Source: Balneolaceae bacterium (GTDB taxonomy: Bacteria > Bacteroidota > Rhodothermia > Balneolales > Balneolaceae). Taken from it: a stretch of 64,000 nt of DNA. The notes below the pieces were generated by a model. That model was given only the letters and a program-made list of their open reading frames with translations. It ran no database searches and was not told where the DNA came from. Positions 63,006-64,000 of this stretch are shown here, piece after piece (position 1 is the stretch's first letter; the number at the start of each line of letters is the position of its first letter). Location: NCBI GenBank assembly GCA_020832415.1, contig JAFIES010000141.1:104813-168812 (forward strand), read 5' to 3'. A program made the translations under genes and the position numbers.

Positions 63006-63677
63006 TTACGGTTGAGTGAAAACATAAACAAGAAGATTCACTCCAAAACGAAGGGCTGCACGAACAATTTCTTCCGGATTTGCGTGTTCATCATACGCCC
63101 ATCCATCTGCCGGATTCGACTCATATGTATAGAGTAACACCATGCGTCCGTTACGGTAAACAGCAAAGGCCTGCGGTGGTTTGCCATCATGCTCGTGTAC
63201 TTTTGGCGGACGGCCTTCCGGGAATGGATGTACAATGTTATAAATCGGGTGATTGGCGGGAAGCTCAAAAAACTCTTCCTCCGGGAATATATTCTGCAGA
63301 ATTGGCCGCACATACTGATCGAACCCATAATCATCATCCACATAGAGAAAACCTCCATTTTCCAGATAACGGCGAAGATTTTCCATTTCGGCATCGTTCA
63401 CGGCGATGTTTCCGTGGCCGGTCATATATAAAAATGGGTAGTTGTGGATATCCCGGCTGCCAAGCTGAACATCATCGTATTGTGAACTTATCGTTACAGG
63501 CACTTCATCTTTCAAAAAGCGGAGCATGTTTGTAAGAGCTGTAGGCGAGCTGTACCAGTCGCCCCCTCCTCGATACTGAATCCGGGCGATTTTAAACTCC
63601 TCATTACTCTGCGCTTCGATTATGGGAACCAGCAGGAATGGGAGACAGAAAAGGATGGTGGCAAAAAGGTGTTTCAT
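63006..63677 (-). CDS. DUF4159 domain protein, secreted
   Basis: 223 residues from the ATG at 63677, giving a clean signal peptide (MKHLFATILFCLPFLLVPIIEAQ); the frame extends to 63728 with a poorer start. FKIARIQYRGGGDWYSSPTALTNMLRFL, YPFLYMTGHG and YLENGGFLYVDDDYG are the DUF4159 (ThuA-like glutamine amidotransferase fold) blocks. Family members often sit beside MoxR-type ATPase and gliding or BatA operons; none is here. Function unknown. Confidence 0.85.
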   Translation of the reverse strand: MKHLFATILFCLPFLLVPIIEAQSNEEFKIARIQYRGGGDWYSSPTALTNMLRFLKDEVPVTISSQYDDVQLGSRDIHNYPFLYMTGHGNIAVNDAEMENLRRYLENGGFLYVDDDYGFDQYVRPILQNIFPEEEFFELPANHPIYNIVHPFPEGRPPKVHEHDGKPPQAFAVYRNGRMVLLYTYESNPADGWAYDEHANPEEIVRAALRFGVNLLVYVFTQP

Positions 63678-63860
63678 GTGGGCTAATGATAAAACGAGCA
63701 TAGAGGTGAAGGAAATTCCAAATTTCAAGCACCAAATTCCAATGACATTTGTGAAATGTTTCTTTTTAAACGAATAGTTGGCTTCGATAGCATATATATT
63801 TTTCTCGCAGAGGTAAGGGGTGTTTTCACTGATTTTAACAGAGCTTAATCAAAGCTTTAG

Positions 63861-63890
63861 TGCTCTGCCTCCTTAAGAAACTGGACACAG
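63861..63890 (+). repeat. Putative left inverted-repeat end of an IS3-like element
   Basis: TGCTCTGCCTCCTTAAGAAA followed by CTGGACA resembles the TG...CTGCC(C)CC...GGACA ends of IS3-family elements. It precedes the transposase start by ~25 bases. The matching right end lies outside the window, so boundaries are unproven. Confidence 0.5.
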
Positions 63891-63912
63891 ATTACAAATA
63901 TAATTTGTAATT

Positions 63913-64000
63913 ATGATCAAAAAAAGAAACATGCGTTCCTGGACAAAAGAACAGAAGAAACGGATCATTGAAGATATCCAGCGATTAGGGGTTATTGCTG
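63913..64000 (+). CDS. IS3-like transposase OrfA, N-terminal fragment (cut by window)
   Basis: The frame starts MIKKRNMRSWTKEQKKRIIE and continues DIQRLGVIA to the window edge. The RSWTKEQK..II..I...GV pattern is the start of the helix-turn-helix OrfA of IS3-type transposases. Only 29 residues are visible, so the family call is tentative. Confidence 0.55.
   Translation, partial: MIKKRNMRSWTKEQKKRIIEDIQRLGVIA

Noticed and set aside
1..64000. Defence island, prophage or biosynthetic cluster
   Set aside because: No restriction, CBASS, retron, phage structural, NRPS or PKS genes were found; only two toxin-antitoxin pairs, repeats and one IS fragment suggest accessory DNA.
1..64000. tRNA or rRNA genes
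   Set aside because: No cloverleaf or rRNA-like sequence was noticed in the intergenic gaps; a covariance scan was not possible, so small RNAs could be missed.

Overview
The window looks like a chromosomal segment from a Balneolales-type bacterium (Balneolota/Rhodothermota, in the wider Bacteroidota neighbourhood; Balneola, Gracilimonas and Rhodohalobacter are the kind of genera meant). This rests on two proteins ending in the NYPNPFN...SSGVY type A C-terminal sorting domain of the type IX secretion system, a small PID-CTERM protein, a DksA-like protein with the zinc cysteines lost as in Bacteroidota, the ileS-dksA-like-lspA gene order, a heterodimeric methylmalonyl-CoA mutase, and near matches to the TTG / TAnnTTTG promoter type. 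Base composition is moderate and genes are densely packed on both strands. The taxon is inferred; no rRNA or tRNA gene was seen.

Layout. 1-6 kb: cydA-cydB-cydD-cydC (minus) encode cytochrome bd quinol oxidase and its assembly ABC transporter, with a Dps-type ferritin divergent to them. 7-13 kb: yajC, a ribBA whose cyclohydrolase half looks dead, then ileS, a DksA-like gene and lspA (minus). 13-21 kb: a secreted subtilisin-like lipoprotein, a low-molecular-weight tyrosine phosphatase, a fructosamine-kinase-like protein flanked by several repeat families, a 900-residue type IX-secreted protein and a small lipoprotein. 21.9-24.5 kb: a regular array of about fifteen alternating, mutually inverted repeats (called A and B here) that encloses a GIY-YIG nuclease gene, a PID-CTERM mini-protein and a membrane protein. 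25-29 kb: a GH13-like glycosidase behind a sodium/solute symporter. 29-43 kb: mostly housekeeping genes (plsC, yraN, a GbsR/MarR regulator, an FmdB-like protein, an aminotransferase, coaD, rsmD, DUF3822, MATE exporter, ddl, a peptide-type binding protein, nadK, mdh), with a DUF433/DUF5615 toxin-antitoxin pair inserted. 43-52 kb: rluA-like, trhO, a secreted zinc metalloprotease, hemW, gamma carbonic anhydrase, a DsbA-like thiol protein, sufE, a PAS-only protein and an acyl-CoA dehydrogenase. 52-57 kb: mutA-mutB-meaB plus a methyltransferase that seems to lack a normal start codon. 57-64 kb: a UppP homologue with an altered catalytic motif, a ParDE toxin-antitoxin pair with a clear operator palindrome, an NhaC antiporter, a decayed TraR/DksA gene, three envelope proteins and the left end of an IS3-like element cut by the window edge.

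Functional threads. Cytochrome bd and Dps suggest microaerobic and oxidative stress handling. The acyl-CoA dehydrogenase, MutAB and MeaB fit odd-chain fatty acid, branched-chain amino acid or propionate breakdown through methylmalonyl-CoA. NhaC, the sodium/sugar symporter and a possible glucosylglycerol-type hydrolase fit a salt-adapted cell. The least ordinary part is the 21.9-24.5 kb repeat array with an embedded GIY-YIG nuclease, which resembles the architecture of bacterial REP/BIME elements but with a different nuclease family.
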